From: Sphingopyxis sp. LC81
GTDB taxonomy: Bacteria; Pseudomonadota; Alphaproteobacteria; Sphingomonadales; Sphingomonadaceae
DNA: 64,000 nucleotides
Reading direction: 5' to 3'
NCBI RefSeq assembly: GCF_000756375.1
Contig: NZ_JNFD01000011.1
Span: forward strand, 124,001-188,000
Part shown: in pieces, positions 8,612 to 16,817 of the stretch
Layout: each line of letters begins with the position of its first letter
Numbering within the stretch: position 1 is the stretch's first letter
Made by a program: the position numbers and the translations under genes
Notes under the pieces: generated by a model
What the model was told of the DNA's origin: nothing
Seen by the model: only the letters and a program-made list of their open reading frames with translations
The model's database searches: none

Positions 8612-10966
8612 TCAGGCGGCCGCGGTCGCAATATCGTCCGAGGCACGAAACAGCGTCAGAACGTCGCTCGCGGGCATCGGTCGCCCGTAATAATAGCCCT
8701 GGATGTTGCTGCAGCCAAAGCCGCGAAGCGTTTCGACTTCGAGCTCGGTCTCGGCACCCTCGGCGGTGGTCTGCATGCCGAGGCTGTCGGCGAGCGCGAC
8801 GACGGCGCGGATGATCGCGATCGATTCGATGCTGCCCTTCGCCGCCCCGACGACGAAGCTGCGGTCGACCTTGATCGTCGAGAATTGCGTTTTGCGCAGA
8901 TAGCCGAGCGACGAATAGCCGGTGCCGAAATCGTCGAGCGACAGGCGGATGCCGAGCCCGATCAGCTGGTCGAGCAATTGCGCCGCGCCGCCGCCGTCGC
9001 GCAGGAAGACGCTTTCGGTGACTTCGATCTCAAGCCTTTGCGGCGAAAGTCCGCTCTGCGCGAGCGCCGAGACGACGACCGAGGCGAAACTGGGGTCGGT
9101 GAGCTGGTCGGCCGAGACGTTGACCGCGACCTTCAGGTTCGACGGCCATTTCATCGCTTCGCGGCACGCGGTGCGCAGCACCCATTCGCCGATCGGCGAG
9201 ATCAGGCGCGCATCCTCGGCGAGCGGGATGAAGCGGCCCGGCGAGACATTGCCGAGCTTCTGGTTGTTCCAGCGGATCAGCGCTTCGAAGCCGTTCAATG
9301 TGCCGTCGGCGGCGGTCACCACCGGCTGGTAATAAAGCTCGAATTCGCCGCGTTCGAGCGCGCCGCGCAATTCCTGCTCCATCACGCGCCGTTCCTCGGC
9401 CTGCGCGTGCAACGAGGCCACATAGGCGGCGACGACATTGCCGCCCTTGTCCTTCGACTTGTAGAGCGCAAGGTCGGCGTTACGCGTCAGCGTTTCGACC
9501 GTCGCGCCATCGGTCGGCCCGATCGCGAAGCCGACGCTGGCGCCGACGAACAGCTGGTGATTGTCGACCACATAGGGGCGGCTGATCGTCGTGATGATTC
9601 GCCGTGCGAGTTCCTCGGCCGCATCTGCCGACGCCACATTGTGGAGCACCACGGCAAATTCGTCGCCGCCGAGCCGGCCGCAGGTCATCCCGCGTTCCAT
9701 CAGGCCCTTCAGTCGCGCCGCGACCTGCGCGAGCAATTTGTCGCCGACGGGGTGGCCCAATGTATCATTGACCGCCTTGAAGCGGTCGAGGTCGATCATC
9801 AGCAGCGCGCAGCGCGATTTGGCTTCGACCGCCTGCGCCAGCGCGCGCGCCAGATCCTCGTTGAGGCTGAGGCGATTGGGCAGGCCGGTTAGATTGTCGA
9901 ATCGCGCCATCTTGGCGATCTGTTCGGCGGTCGCGCGCTTTTCGGTGACGTCCGATCCGACGCCGCGGAAGCCGAGGAACTTGCCGGCTTCGTCGAGGCG
10001 CGGCGACGCGGACAATTCCCACCAGCGCGGCATGCCGCCGATCGTCACCGGCACGATCAGATTCGAAAAGCTCTCGCGCCGTTTCATCCGTTCGGCCATG
10101 TCGTGCAGGCTTTTGGGGAACAGGCCGGTTTCCCAGGCATCGCCCGAAAGCGCCTGCAACAAGGGGACGCCCTCGAGCGTCTCGGCGGTGCCGCCGAGCG
10201 CATAGGCGAGGCGCGGCGAGACATGGACGAGGCGGCGGCTGTTGTCGGTCTGCCACAGCCAGTCGGCCGAGGTTTCCTCGAATTCGCGCAGCAGCAAACT
10301 CACCGTTTCGGTCTTTTCGTGCAGCGTCTCTTCGGCGCGGCGGAAGCGGATATGGCTTTGCGCGAAACGGACGCAGAAGGCGCAAAGCAGCAGCCCGGCG
10401 GCGATCGCCACGCCGGCCAGCTGGGGCGCGCCGGCGCGCACCAGCGCGGCGGCAGCCGACAGGGTGACGGGCCCGATAAACAGCACGCAGGCCAGCGGGA
10501 CGCTGTGCGCGACGATCGAGAGCGTGACCATCATCAGCACCGCGATCGTCCACATCGAAAGGACATGGTCGAGCGCCGGCGTCAGCCCCTGCAGCCAGAA
10601 AGGCGATCCCCAGAGAACCGCCGAATAGAGCGCGTGCCGCACGCACAGCCGATATTCGGCCACTCCCGACAGCTTGGGGTCGCCGAGCGGGAGGTTGCGG
10701 AACTTGCTGTACGACCAGAGGCCGAAAAGCAGCGCGCCGCCCAGCCAGCCGGCGGCGACCGGCAAGGGCACGCTGAGGATCATCGTGAAAGCCGCAACGA
10801 GCGCCATGCCCATGCCCATCACCAGGCGTAGCGACCCGCGGCCGCGGAGCGGCGCAAGCTGGAGCTGGCGGAGGTTGCCGATGTCCTGATCGCGCGGCCC
10901 CAGCCCCAAAAGGGTCCGCGCAGGAATGACTTCGGCAGCAATGGGATCGGTCAGCAGGCTTTTCAC
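8612..10966 (-). CDS. Membrane PAS-GGDEF-EAL cyclic-di-GMP protein
   Basis: 784 aa. Five or so hydrophobic helices between ~48 and 200, a PAS-like sensor ~225-345 (FEETSADWLWQTDNSRRLVHVS ... GFRGVGSDVTEK, quoted in parts), GGDEF domain ~350-515 with intact GGDEF (433-437), and EAL domain ~525-775 with EALIRW (561-566), NVSADQL, EVTESVF, DDFGTGYSS, KVDRSFV and AEGAET. Both diguanylate cyclase and phosphodiesterase residues look intact. The inhibitory RxxD site five residues before GGDEF is missing (ERGM instead). Starts at GTG 10966 with CAGGGCGG just upstream. Net activity cannot be told from sequence. Confidence 0.95.
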   Translation of the reverse strand: MKSLLTDPIAAEVIPARTLLGLGPRDQDIGNLRQLQLAPLRGRGSLRLVMGMGMALVAAFTMILSVPLPVAAGWLGGALLFGLWSYSKFRNLPLGDPKLSGVAEYRLCVRHALYSAVLWGSPFWLQGLTPALDHVLSMWTIAVLMMVTLSIVAHSVPLACVLFIGPVTLSAAAALVRAGAPQLAGVAIAAGLLLCAFCVRFAQSHIRFRRAEETLHEKTETVSLLLREFEETSADWLWQTDNSRRLVHVSPRLAYALGGTAETLEGVPLLQALSGDAWETGLFPKSLHDMAERMKRRESFSNLIVPVTIGGMPRWWELSASPRLDEAGKFLGFRGVGSDVTEKRATAEQIAKMARFDNLTGLPNRLSLNEDLARALAQAVEAKSRCALLMIDLDRFKAVNDTLGHPVGDKLLAQVAARLKGLMERGMTCGRLGGDEFAVVLHNVASADAAEELARRIITTISRPYVVDNHQLFVGASVGFAIGPTDGATVETLTRNADLALYKSKDKGGNVVAAYVASLHAQAEERRVMEQELRGALERGEFELYYQPVVTAADGTLNGFEALIRWNNQKLGNVSPGRFIPLAEDARLISPIGEWVLRTACREAMKWPSNLKVAVNVSADQLTDPSFASVVVSALAQSGLSPQRLEIEVTESVFLRDGGGAAQLLDQLIGLGIRLSLDDFGTGYSSLGYLRKTQFSTIKVDRSFVVGAAKGSIESIAIIRAVVALADSLGMQTTAEGAETELEVETLRGFGCSNIQGYYYGRPMPASDVLTLFRASDDIATAAA

Positions 10967-10988
10967 CCGCCCTGTTTAGCGCGCGGGG

Positions 10989-11004
10989 GTTACCCGAAGG
11001 TAAC
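10989..11004 (-). promoter_or_regulatory. UUCG-tetraloop hairpin in GGDEF-EAL leader
   Basis: On the minus strand GTTACC-TTCG-GGTAAC: a 6-bp stem closed by a C(UUCG)G tetraloop, 23 bases upstream of the GTG start. Could stabilise the mRNA 5' region or be an operator palindrome. Short, so chance is possible. Confidence 0.4.
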
Positions 11005-11021
11005 TATCGGTGCATTTCCAA

Positions 11022-11058
11022 AACGCTCTCCTGTTCCGTCGCGGGACAGGAAAGCGTT
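11022..11058 (-). terminator. Terminator of the acyl-AMP ligase gene
   Basis: Imperfect 16-bp stem (AACGCTCTCCTGTTCC at 11022-11037 with GGGACAGGAAAGCGTT at 11043-11058, two mismatches) followed on the minus strand by GCGTTTTGG. It sits 18 bases after the stop codon. Confidence 0.65.
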
Positions 11059-11076
11059 GCAAGTTCAGCGTGTTGA

Positions 11077-12828
11077 TCAGGCCGCCATCGCGAAGGGCTG
11101 GATTTCCCCGGCCAGATATTGCGCGCGCGCCTTCGACCGGCTGAGCTTGCCCGAGCTGGTCCGCGGCAGCGTGCGCGGCGGGATCAGTTCGATCAGGCAA
11201 TTCATGCCGGTAATCGCGCGGACGCGGTCGCGAATCGTCTCGCGCAGCGCGAGACGCTCGGCCTCGTCGCTGGTGCGGCATTGGACGAGCACCGCGGGGG
11301 TCTCCTCGCCGCCCGGCGCGGTGATCGCAAAGGCCGCGATATCGCCCGATTTGAAGCCCGGCAATTGCTCGACCGCCCACTCGATATCCTGCGGCCAGTG
11401 ATTCTTGCCGTTGATGATGATCATGTCCTTGGCGCGGCCGACGATATAGATGTAACCATCTGACAAATAACCCATATCGCCGGTGTCGAGCCAGCCGTCC
11501 TTCATGCAGGCGGCGGTCGATTCGGGATCGCGGAAATAGCCGGTCATCAGCGACGGCCCGGTGCACCACACCTTGCCGACGGTCTGGTCGGGCAGCGCAT
11601 TGCCCGCTTCGTCGCGGACCTCGATCACCATGTCGCGCGCGGCGCGGCCGCAGTTCACGATCGCGCGGTAGCGCGTCGGGCGGCCCGAATCATTCGCGGC
11701 GCCCGACAGCTCGGTTTCCTCGACCAGTTCGACGACGATGCCTTCGCCCGGCGGCATGATGCTGACCGCGAGCGTCGCCTCGGCCAGGCCATAGCTCGGC
11801 AGGAAGGCGCTCGCCTTGAAACCCGCGTCGGCAAAGGCGTCGACGAAGCTCTGCATGACATCGGGGCGGATCATGTCGGCGCCATTGCCCGCGACGCGCC
11901 AGCGCGACAGGTCGAAACGGTCGGCGACATGCGTCTGGCTCGACACGCGGCGGGCGCAGATGTCGTAGCCGAAGGTCGGCGAATAGCTGAGCGTCGTGCC
12001 TTCGTTGCGGCTGATCAGGTCGAGCCACGCGAGCGGGCGGCGGGCGAAATCCTCGGTCTTGAGATAATCGACCGAGACCTGGTTCGCGACCGGCGAGAGC
12101 AGGCAGCCGACGAGGCCCATGTCGTGATACCAGGGCAGCCACGAAATGCAGCGGTCGCTGTCCTGAAGCTCCATCCCATGGCTGTGCGCGGCGAGGTTGT
12201 TGAGCAATGCGGCATGGGTGACCGCGACGCCGTGCGGGAAGCGCGTCGAGCCGCTGCTGTACTGAAGATAGCAAGTTTCGTCCGACTTCTGCTCGGGAAG
12301 CGTCGCGACTGGCGCGGGCTTCTTTTCGAATTCGCTCCAGTCGACGGGCGTCACACCTTCCTTTTCGGCCGCTTCGATCGCCATCGCGGCGATTTCGGGC
12401 GGGAAGAAGAGCATCGTCGGGTCGCAACTCGAAAGCTGCACGACGAGCTGGCCGACATAGCTGTCGCGCCCGCCGAAGCTGGTCGGCAGCGGCAGCGGCA
12501 CCGGCCAGGCGCCGGCGTAGATCGTGCCGAAGAAGAGCGCGGCGAATTCGGCGCCGGTCTCGGCGATCAGCGCGATTCGGTCGCCGGGCTTCACCCCCGC
12601 GGCGATCAGCCGGTAAGCGGTGGCGAGCGAATCGGCCCTGAGTTCGCTGTACGGATAGGGGCGCACAAGGCGCCCACGCGGATCGTGAAAATTGAGCCCG
12701 CGCGTGCCGTCGGCGGCATAATCGAGCGCTTCACCGACGGTGGCGAAGTCCGAAAAGCGGCGCGGCTGCGCACAGAGCGTCGGGGTCGACGTCAGCGCGT
12801 CGGCCTGCGTTTCGATGATCTGGGTCAT
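11077..12828 (-). CDS. Fatty acyl-AMP ligase (FAAL-like, ANL superfamily)
   Basis: 583 aa adenylating enzyme that activates fatty acids to acyl-AMP. Visible ANL motifs: P-loop YLQYSSGSTRFPHGVAVTH, LPWYHDMGLVG (A4-type), SYGLAEATLAVS (A5), GWLDTGDMGYL (A7), GRAKDMIIINGKNHWPQDIE (A8) and the Lys of RTSSGKLSRSKA (A10). YHDMGLVG and NGKNHWPQDIE are typical of FAALs. The usual STG of the P-loop reads STR here. Start is uncertain: ATG 12828 gives the usual length; ATG 12891 or TTG 12933 would add up to 35 residues without family look. No ACP or PKS gene is adjacent, so the acceptor is unknown. Confidence 0.9.
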   Translation of the reverse strand: MTQIIETQADALTSTPTLCAQPRRFSDFATVGEALDYAADGTRGLNFHDPRGRLVRPYPYSELRADSLATAYRLIAAGVKPGDRIALIAETGAEFAALFFGTIYAGAWPVPLPLPTSFGGRDSYVGQLVVQLSSCDPTMLFFPPEIAAMAIEAAEKEGVTPVDWSEFEKKPAPVATLPEQKSDETCYLQYSSGSTRFPHGVAVTHAALLNNLAAHSHGMELQDSDRCISWLPWYHDMGLVGCLLSPVANQVSVDYLKTEDFARRPLAWLDLISRNEGTTLSYSPTFGYDICARRVSSQTHVADRFDLSRWRVAGNGADMIRPDVMQSFVDAFADAGFKASAFLPSYGLAEATLAVSIMPPGEGIVVELVEETELSGAANDSGRPTRYRAIVNCGRAARDMVIEVRDEAGNALPDQTVGKVWCTGPSLMTGYFRDPESTAACMKDGWLDTGDMGYLSDGYIYIVGRAKDMIIINGKNHWPQDIEWAVEQLPGFKSGDIAAFAITAPGGEETPAVLVQCRTSDEAERLALRETIRDRVRAITGMNCLIELIPPRTLPRTSSGKLSRSKARAQYLAGEIQPFAMAA

Positions 12829-13007
12829 AGGGGGTGCGACATCCCTTGAAACGGGCCGCGCGGCAACAAGCATGTCATCTTTTGAAGCCATAGTAATGTG
12901 CGCGAGCCCTGTGTTGTTAGAACAATCGCCCATTTCCGGGCGTTAAGGCCCGATATGGCGGTGTTGATCGTTCTCAATCAGGCCCGACTGTGGCACAAAC
13001 ATGGCAT

Positions 13008-13580
13008 ATGGCCAACCGCCGCGCCCCATCCGACCGATCGAAAAGGCCTCTCGGCGCAGCCAAGCTTGACGAACTGGCGCTTGCCTATGTCGCGCGATTC
13101 GCGACGAGCCGGGCCAAGCTGACGCGCTATTTGTCGCGAAAAGTCCGCGAATCCGAATGGATAGACGAAGTTGACGCCATGGCGGCGTGCGAGGCGGTCG
13201 CCGACCGGATGGAGCGTTTGCGCTATCTCGACGACCGCCAATATGCCGCGATGCGCGCGGGCGCGATGACGCGGCGCGGGCTCGGCGTGCGGCGGGTCAA
13301 GGCGCAGCTTTACGTCGACGGAATCGCCGAGAAAGACAGCGGCGAGGCGATCGAGACGGCCGAGGGTGCGGCGGTCGCCGCAGCCATCGGTTTTGCGCGG
13401 CGGCGGCGGTTCGGGCCGTTCGCGGTGCGATCGACCGACGATCCGAAGCAGCGCGAGCGGCAAATCGCCGCCTTTTTGCGCGCCGGGCACAGCATGACGA
13501 TCGCGCGCCGCATCCTCGCCGTCCCGCCGGGGGACGAGGCGGCGCTGGCGGTGCTGGACGATGAAGCGATGCTCGATTAG
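13008..13580 (+). CDS. recX: Regulatory protein RecX
   Basis: 190 aa all-helical RecX family protein, a modulator of RecA filaments. Recognisable by LDELALAYVARFATSRAKLTRYL near the start, DDRQYAAMRAGAMTRRGLGVRRVKAQL in the middle (repeat of three-helix modules) and the C-terminal FLRAGHSMTIARRIL. I take the ATG at 13008 (MANRRAP) rather than an in-frame GTG 18 bases upstream. recA is not in this window. Followed 32 bp later by the DUF192 gene on the same strand. Confidence 0.88.
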   Translation: MANRRAPSDRSKRPLGAAKLDELALAYVARFATSRAKLTRYLSRKVRESEWIDEVDAMAACEAVADRMERLRYLDDRQYAAMRAGAMTRRGLGVRRVKAQLYVDGIAEKDSGEAIETAEGAAVAAAIGFARRRRFGPFAVRSTDDPKQRERQIAAFLRAGHSMTIARRILAVPPGDEAALAVLDDEAMLD

Positions 13581-13612
13581 GTCCGGCGGCATCACGGGAT
13601 AAGGATCTGCCG

Positions 13613-14074
13613 ATGCGCGCCATTTTTACCGCCCTTGCCCTGTCGCTCGCGCTGCCGATGGCGGCGTGCAGCGGCGATGCAAGCGAGGAAGCGAGCGCCT
13701 CGACGATCCCGGTGACGATCGCCGCGGCGGGCAAGGCGCATGTCTTCAACGTCGAGGTTGCGCGCACCGATGAGGAGCAGGACCGCGGGCTGATGTTCCG
13801 CACCAGCCTGCCCGAGGGCGGCGGAATGATCTTTCCGTTCAAAAAGCCGCGAATCGGCAGCTTTTGGATGAAGAACACGCTGATTCCACTCGATATGTTC
13901 TTCATCCGCGCCGACGGCAGCATCGACCGCATCGCCGAAAATACGATCCCCGAATCGCTCGAACCGGTGGTGAGCGGCGGTGAGGTTTCGGCGGTGCTCG
14001 AACTTGCGGGCGGTACGGCGGCGAAGCTTGGCATCGACGAGACCGCCAAGATCACGTGGAAAGATGGAAAATAG
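13613..14074 (+). CDS. DUF192 lipoprotein
   Basis: 153 aa exported protein with DUF192 domain. Signal peptide with lipobox MAAC (Cys19), then a Ser/Ala spacer and the DUF192 core: EVARTDEEQDRGLMFRTSL, GMIFPF, FWMKNTLIPLDMFFI, and the TIPES...VLELAGGTAAKLGI ending. Function of the family is unknown. SD-like GATAAGGAT precedes the ATG. First of three same-strand genes (DUF192, NDUFA12, DUF2155) that are commonly adjacent in this order. Confidence 0.9.
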   Translation: MRAIFTALALSLALPMAACSGDASEEASASTIPVTIAAAGKAHVFNVEVARTDEEQDRGLMFRTSLPEGGGMIFPFKKPRIGSFWMKNTLIPLDMFFIRADGSIDRIAENTIPESLEPVVSGGEVSAVLELAGGTAAKLGIDETAKITWKDGK

Positions 14075-14134
14075 CGGCGCGCCGCGCGGTTTGCGGCTTG
14101 CAGACCGCGCCGCCTTGCCTGTAAACGCCACGCC

Positions 14135-14521
14135 ATGAGCATCTTGGGCAAGATTTTCACCTGGTGGGACGGTGCGACCGTCGGCACGTTGCTGAACAGC
14201 TGGAGCACCGGCACGAAGGTGGGCGAGGACAGCCTCGGCAACCGCTATTTCCGTGCGAAAAAGGGCGGCCGCCGCTGGGTGCTGTACAATGGATCGAACG
14301 ACGCGAGCCGCGTGCCGCCCGAATGGCATGGCTGGCTGCACGGCACCTTCGACGAACTGCCGACCGATGCCCTTCCCGCACCGCGCGCGTGGGAGAAGGA
14401 AGCGACCCCGAACCTGACCGGCAGCACGGGCGCTTATCGCCCCGCCGGCGCGCTCGAACGTGGCGGCCAGCGCGCCGCCGCGACCGGCGATTATGAGGCC
14501 TGGCGGCCCGGCGCCGAGTGA
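14135..14521 (+). CDS. NADH:ubiquinone oxidoreductase subunit NDUFA12-like
   Basis: 128 aa homologue of the supernumerary complex I subunit NDUFA12 (B17.2), found in alphaproteobacteria and mitochondria. Typical: FTWWDGATVGTLLNSW, VGEDSLGNRYFRAK, RRWVLYNG, VPPEWHGWLHGTFDELP, and a variable Thr/Gly-rich tail. It is expected to bind the complex I arm at the membrane. Its stop overlaps the GTG start of DUF2155 (GTGA), so these are translated as a pair. Confidence 0.94.
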   Translation: MSILGKIFTWWDGATVGTLLNSWSTGTKVGEDSLGNRYFRAKKGGRRWVLYNGSNDASRVPPEWHGWLHGTFDELPTDALPAPRAWEKEATPNLTGSTGAYRPAGALERGGQRAAATGDYEAWRPGAE

Positions 14522-15192
14522 GCGTTGCGGTGCCCAGGCTGACCGCGACCGCCGGGCTGGCCATGCTCGCCGCGCTGTCGCTCGGCGCCTGCGACCGGAC
14601 CCCGGCGACCAAAGCGGGCGGCAGCGACAAGGCGCCGCAGATCGCCAAATCCGAACGCGTGCCGCAGGAAGTCGGCGGCATCGAAGGCGCGACCCCGATG
14701 GCGGACCGCGTCGCCGTCGTCGGCCTGCTCAACAAGCGTAACGGGCTCGTCCGCGATCTCGAGATGAAGCCCGGCGAAACGGCGCGCGTCGGCCGTGCGA
14801 TCGTGCGGCTCCGCGCATGCGAGCAAACCGCACCGTGGGAAGACCCGCCGGAGACGGGCGCGTTCGTGCAACTGACGGTGCAGGATCAGCGCGACGACAA
14901 ATGGTATCGCGTCTTTTCGGGCTGGATTTTCCGCGAGCGGCCCGACCGCAACGTCATCCAGCACCCGATCTATGACGTCTTCGTCAAAAGCTGTGCGATG
15001 ACATATCCGGGCGGCGAACCCGTCGCGCGTTCGGCCCCGAAATCGGGCGCGACTGCCGCGCCCAAGGCATCGAGCGCCCCCCAGTCGCCCGCGACGAACG
15101 GCGGCGAGGGCACGGCAGCGCCCGTCCCGCCGCCGGTCGTTCCGGCCCCGGCGCCCAAGGCTGTCCCTTCGCCCCCCGCCAACACCGAATAG
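14518..15192 (+). CDS. DUF2155 exported lipoprotein-like protein
   Basis: 224 aa. Signal peptide with LGAC lipobox-like site near residue 25, then the DUF2155 core ~68-162: VGLLNKRNGLVRDLEMKPGE, IVRLRACEQTAPWEDPP, GAFVQLTVQ, WIFRERPDRNVIQHPIYDVF, VKSCAM. Conserved Cys residues probably form a disulfide. After ~165 comes a Pro/Ala-rich low-complexity tail. Starts with GTG overlapping the NDUFA12 stop. From 14970 on it overlaps the antisense aat gene for 223 bp, including the conserved end of the DUF2155 core. Function unknown; family is linked to alphaproteobacterial complex I neighbourhoods. Confidence 0.88.
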   Translation: MSVAVPRLTATAGLAMLAALSLGACDRTPATKAGGSDKAPQIAKSERVPQEVGGIEGATPMADRVAVVGLLNKRNGLVRDLEMKPGETARVGRAIVRLRACEQTAPWEDPPETGAFVQLTVQDQRDDKWYRVFSGWIFRERPDRNVIQHPIYDVFVKSCAMTYPGGEPVARSAPKSGATAAPKASSAPQSPATNGGEGTAAPVPPPVVPAPAPKAVPSPPANTE

Positions 15193-15758
15193 AGCCGCGC
15201 AAGATAGTCGGCCTGGCGGATCTCGATCGCGCCGAGGCTGGCAAGGTGCGGGGTGATGAACTGGCAGTCGAGCAATTTCCAGCCGCCGGCGCGTAACCGC
15301 GCGACGAGGTGCGCGAGCGCGACCTTCGACGCGTCGCGCGCGCGGCTGACCATCGATTCGCCGAAAAAGGCGCGGCCGAGCGTCACGCCGTAGAGCCCGC
15401 CCGCAAGCTCGCCGTCCAGCCAGCATTCGACGCTGTGCGCATGGCCGAGCTGGAAGAGGCGGTCGTAACTCGCCCGGATCACCGGGTTGATCCACGTCGT
15501 CGGCCGGTCGTCGGCGGGCGCGGCGCAGAGCGCGACCATGTCGGCAAAGGCGGTATCGGTCGTCACGCGAAAGCGGTCCGACACGATGATTTTTTTCAGG
15601 CTGTGCGACAGGTGAAAGCCATCCAAGGGCAGGATCGCACGCAGCCGCGGTTCGACCCAATGGACCGACGGGTCGTCCGCCCCGTCGGCCATCGGAAAAA
15701 TGCCCTGCGCATAGGCGCTGAGTAGCAGCGCCGGGTCTATGGACTCGAAGTGTTTCAG
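14970..15758 (-). CDS. aat: Leucyl/phenylalanyl-tRNA-protein transferase
   Basis: Aat adds Leu/Phe from tRNA to N-terminal Lys/Arg of proteins, feeding the ClpS/ClpAP N-end-rule pathway. Motifs: ILPLDGFHLSHSLKK, WINPVIRASYDRLFQLGHAHS, VECWLDGELAGGLYGV, FFGESMVSRARDASKVAL, DCQFITPHLASLGAIEI and C-terminal PGYVIAQLLTKTS. The conserved N-terminal block LLLSAYAQGIFPMADG begins upstream of the first ATG (15692). In that frame no ATG, GTG or TTG exists before it; a CTG at 15758 overlaps the preceding stop (CTGA), so I extend to there (262 codons). The 3' end overlaps DUF2155 antisense by 223 bp. Confidence 0.85.
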   Translation of the reverse strand: MKHFESIDPALLLSAYAQGIFPMADGADDPSVHWVEPRLRAILPLDGFHLSHSLKKIIVSDRFRVTTDTAFADMVALCAAPADDRPTTWINPVIRASYDRLFQLGHAHSVECWLDGELAGGLYGVTLGRAFFGESMVSRARDASKVALAHLVARLRAGGWKLLDCQFITPHLASLGAIEIRQADYLARLYSVLAGGEGTALGAGAGTTGGGTGAAVPSPPFVAGDWGALDALGAAVAPDFGAERATGSPPGYVIAQLLTKTS

Positions 15759-16576
15759 CTCGCGGGCTTCACGAATTTCAGCGTCATGCGGTCCGATTCG
15801 CCGATCGCGACATATTTGGCGCGATCGGTCTCGCCTTCGGCCAGGTTCGGCGGCAGCGTCCAGACGCCCTTGGGATAATCCTTGGTATCCTTGGGATTCG
15901 CGTTGATCTCGCTGCGGCCGGCGAGCTTGAAGCCCGCGGCCTCAGCAAGCGCAATCACCGTGCTTTCCTTCAGATAGCCGGATTTTTCTTCCTTCGCGCT
16001 ATCGTCCTTCTCGTCCAGCCGGTGTTCGGCGACGCCAAGTGTGCCGCCGGGTTTCAGCATCGCGAAAATCTGCTTGAACGCGTTCGCGGTGTTTTCGGCG
16101 CCGCCCGACCGCCAATTGTGGACGTTGCGAAAGGTCAGCACGACATCGGCGCTGCCGTCGGGGACTTTGGGGTTGGTCCCCGCATTCGGAAATTCGGCGA
16201 GCTTCACTGCGCCATAGACGTCAGGCTTGGCGCCCTGCCATTCCTTGATGCGATTGAGGCCGCGTTCCCACGGCGCCGCGACATAAAGCGTGCCGCCGCC
16301 CGACTTCGCCAGCGGCGCGAGGATTTCGGTGTACCAGCCGCCACCGGGCCACAGCTCGACCACCTTGTCGCCGGGCTTCACGCCAAAGAAGGCGAGCGTT
16401 TCGGCGGGATGGCGATATATGTCGCGCGGCGTGTTCGTCGCGGTGCGCGTGGGCGCGGCGACGGCGGCGGCGATCGCGTCCTGCGCCTTATGCGCGGCGT
16501 GGGCGTCATGCTGCATCGCGGTCGCGGGAGCGGCGATCAGGGCGGCGGCACTTGCAAGCAATAATAGGGAACGCAT
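15755..16576 (-). CDS. Secreted class I SAM methyltransferase-like protein
   Basis: 273 aa with a clear signal peptide ~1-20 (MRSLLLLASAAALIAAPATA) ahead of a Rossmann methyltransferase fold: DKVVELWPGGGWYTEILAP (motif I variant with WPGGGW), ADVVLTFRNVHNW (motif II/IV region), MLKPGGTLGVAEH and SGYLKESTVIALAEAAGFKL. This fits the predicted methyltransferase family of COG4798 type, found in many sphingomonads. Why a SAM fold is exported is unclear; SAM is not known to be abundant in the periplasm. Its stop overlaps the proposed CTG start of aat. Confidence 0.82.
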   Translation of the reverse strand: MRSLLLLASAAALIAAPATAMQHDAHAAHKAQDAIAAAVAAPTRTATNTPRDIYRHPAETLAFFGVKPGDKVVELWPGGGWYTEILAPLAKSGGGTLYVAAPWERGLNRIKEWQGAKPDVYGAVKLAEFPNAGTNPKVPDGSADVVLTFRNVHNWRSGGAENTANAFKQIFAMLKPGGTLGVAEHRLDEKDDSAKEEKSGYLKESTVIALAEAAGFKLAGRSEINANPKDTKDYPKGVWTLPPNLAEGETDRAKYVAIGESDRMTLKFVKPAS

Positions 16577-16628
16577 ATGAGGCACCTCTCTCCAGGGGAA
16601 GGCCCTGTTTGCGAAGGGATGCGCGGCA

Positions 16629-16817
16629 ATGCAAGTGTCCATGCTGTCGATCGGGATCGGTGCCGCGATTCTGTTCGGCGTGGCCGAGATCGCGAGCTGG
16701 CGCCGCAACAACCGCCGCGACGTCGAGCAGGTCGGTTTTATGCCCTGGCGCGGGATCGCGCTCGCGTCGGCCGCCGTCGCTTTGTTCGCGACGGCGTTCT
16801 GGCTGGCCGGGAAATAA
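16629..16817 (+). CDS. Small two-helix membrane protein
   Basis: 62 aa ORF: hydrophobic helix ~5-20 (SIGIGAAILFGVAEIA), a basic loop WRRNNRRDVEQ, and a second helix ~42-59 (GIALASAAVALFATAFWLA). The alternation of helix-loop-helix and +inside charge is protein-like, and the ORF fills a gap otherwise empty on both strands. SD is weak. Divergent from the methyltransferase gene; its TAA is immediately followed by a REP-type doublet. No family recognised. Confidence 0.55.
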   Translation: MQVSMLSIGIGAAILFGVAEIASWRRNNRRDVEQVGFMPWRGIALASAAVALFATAFWLAGK

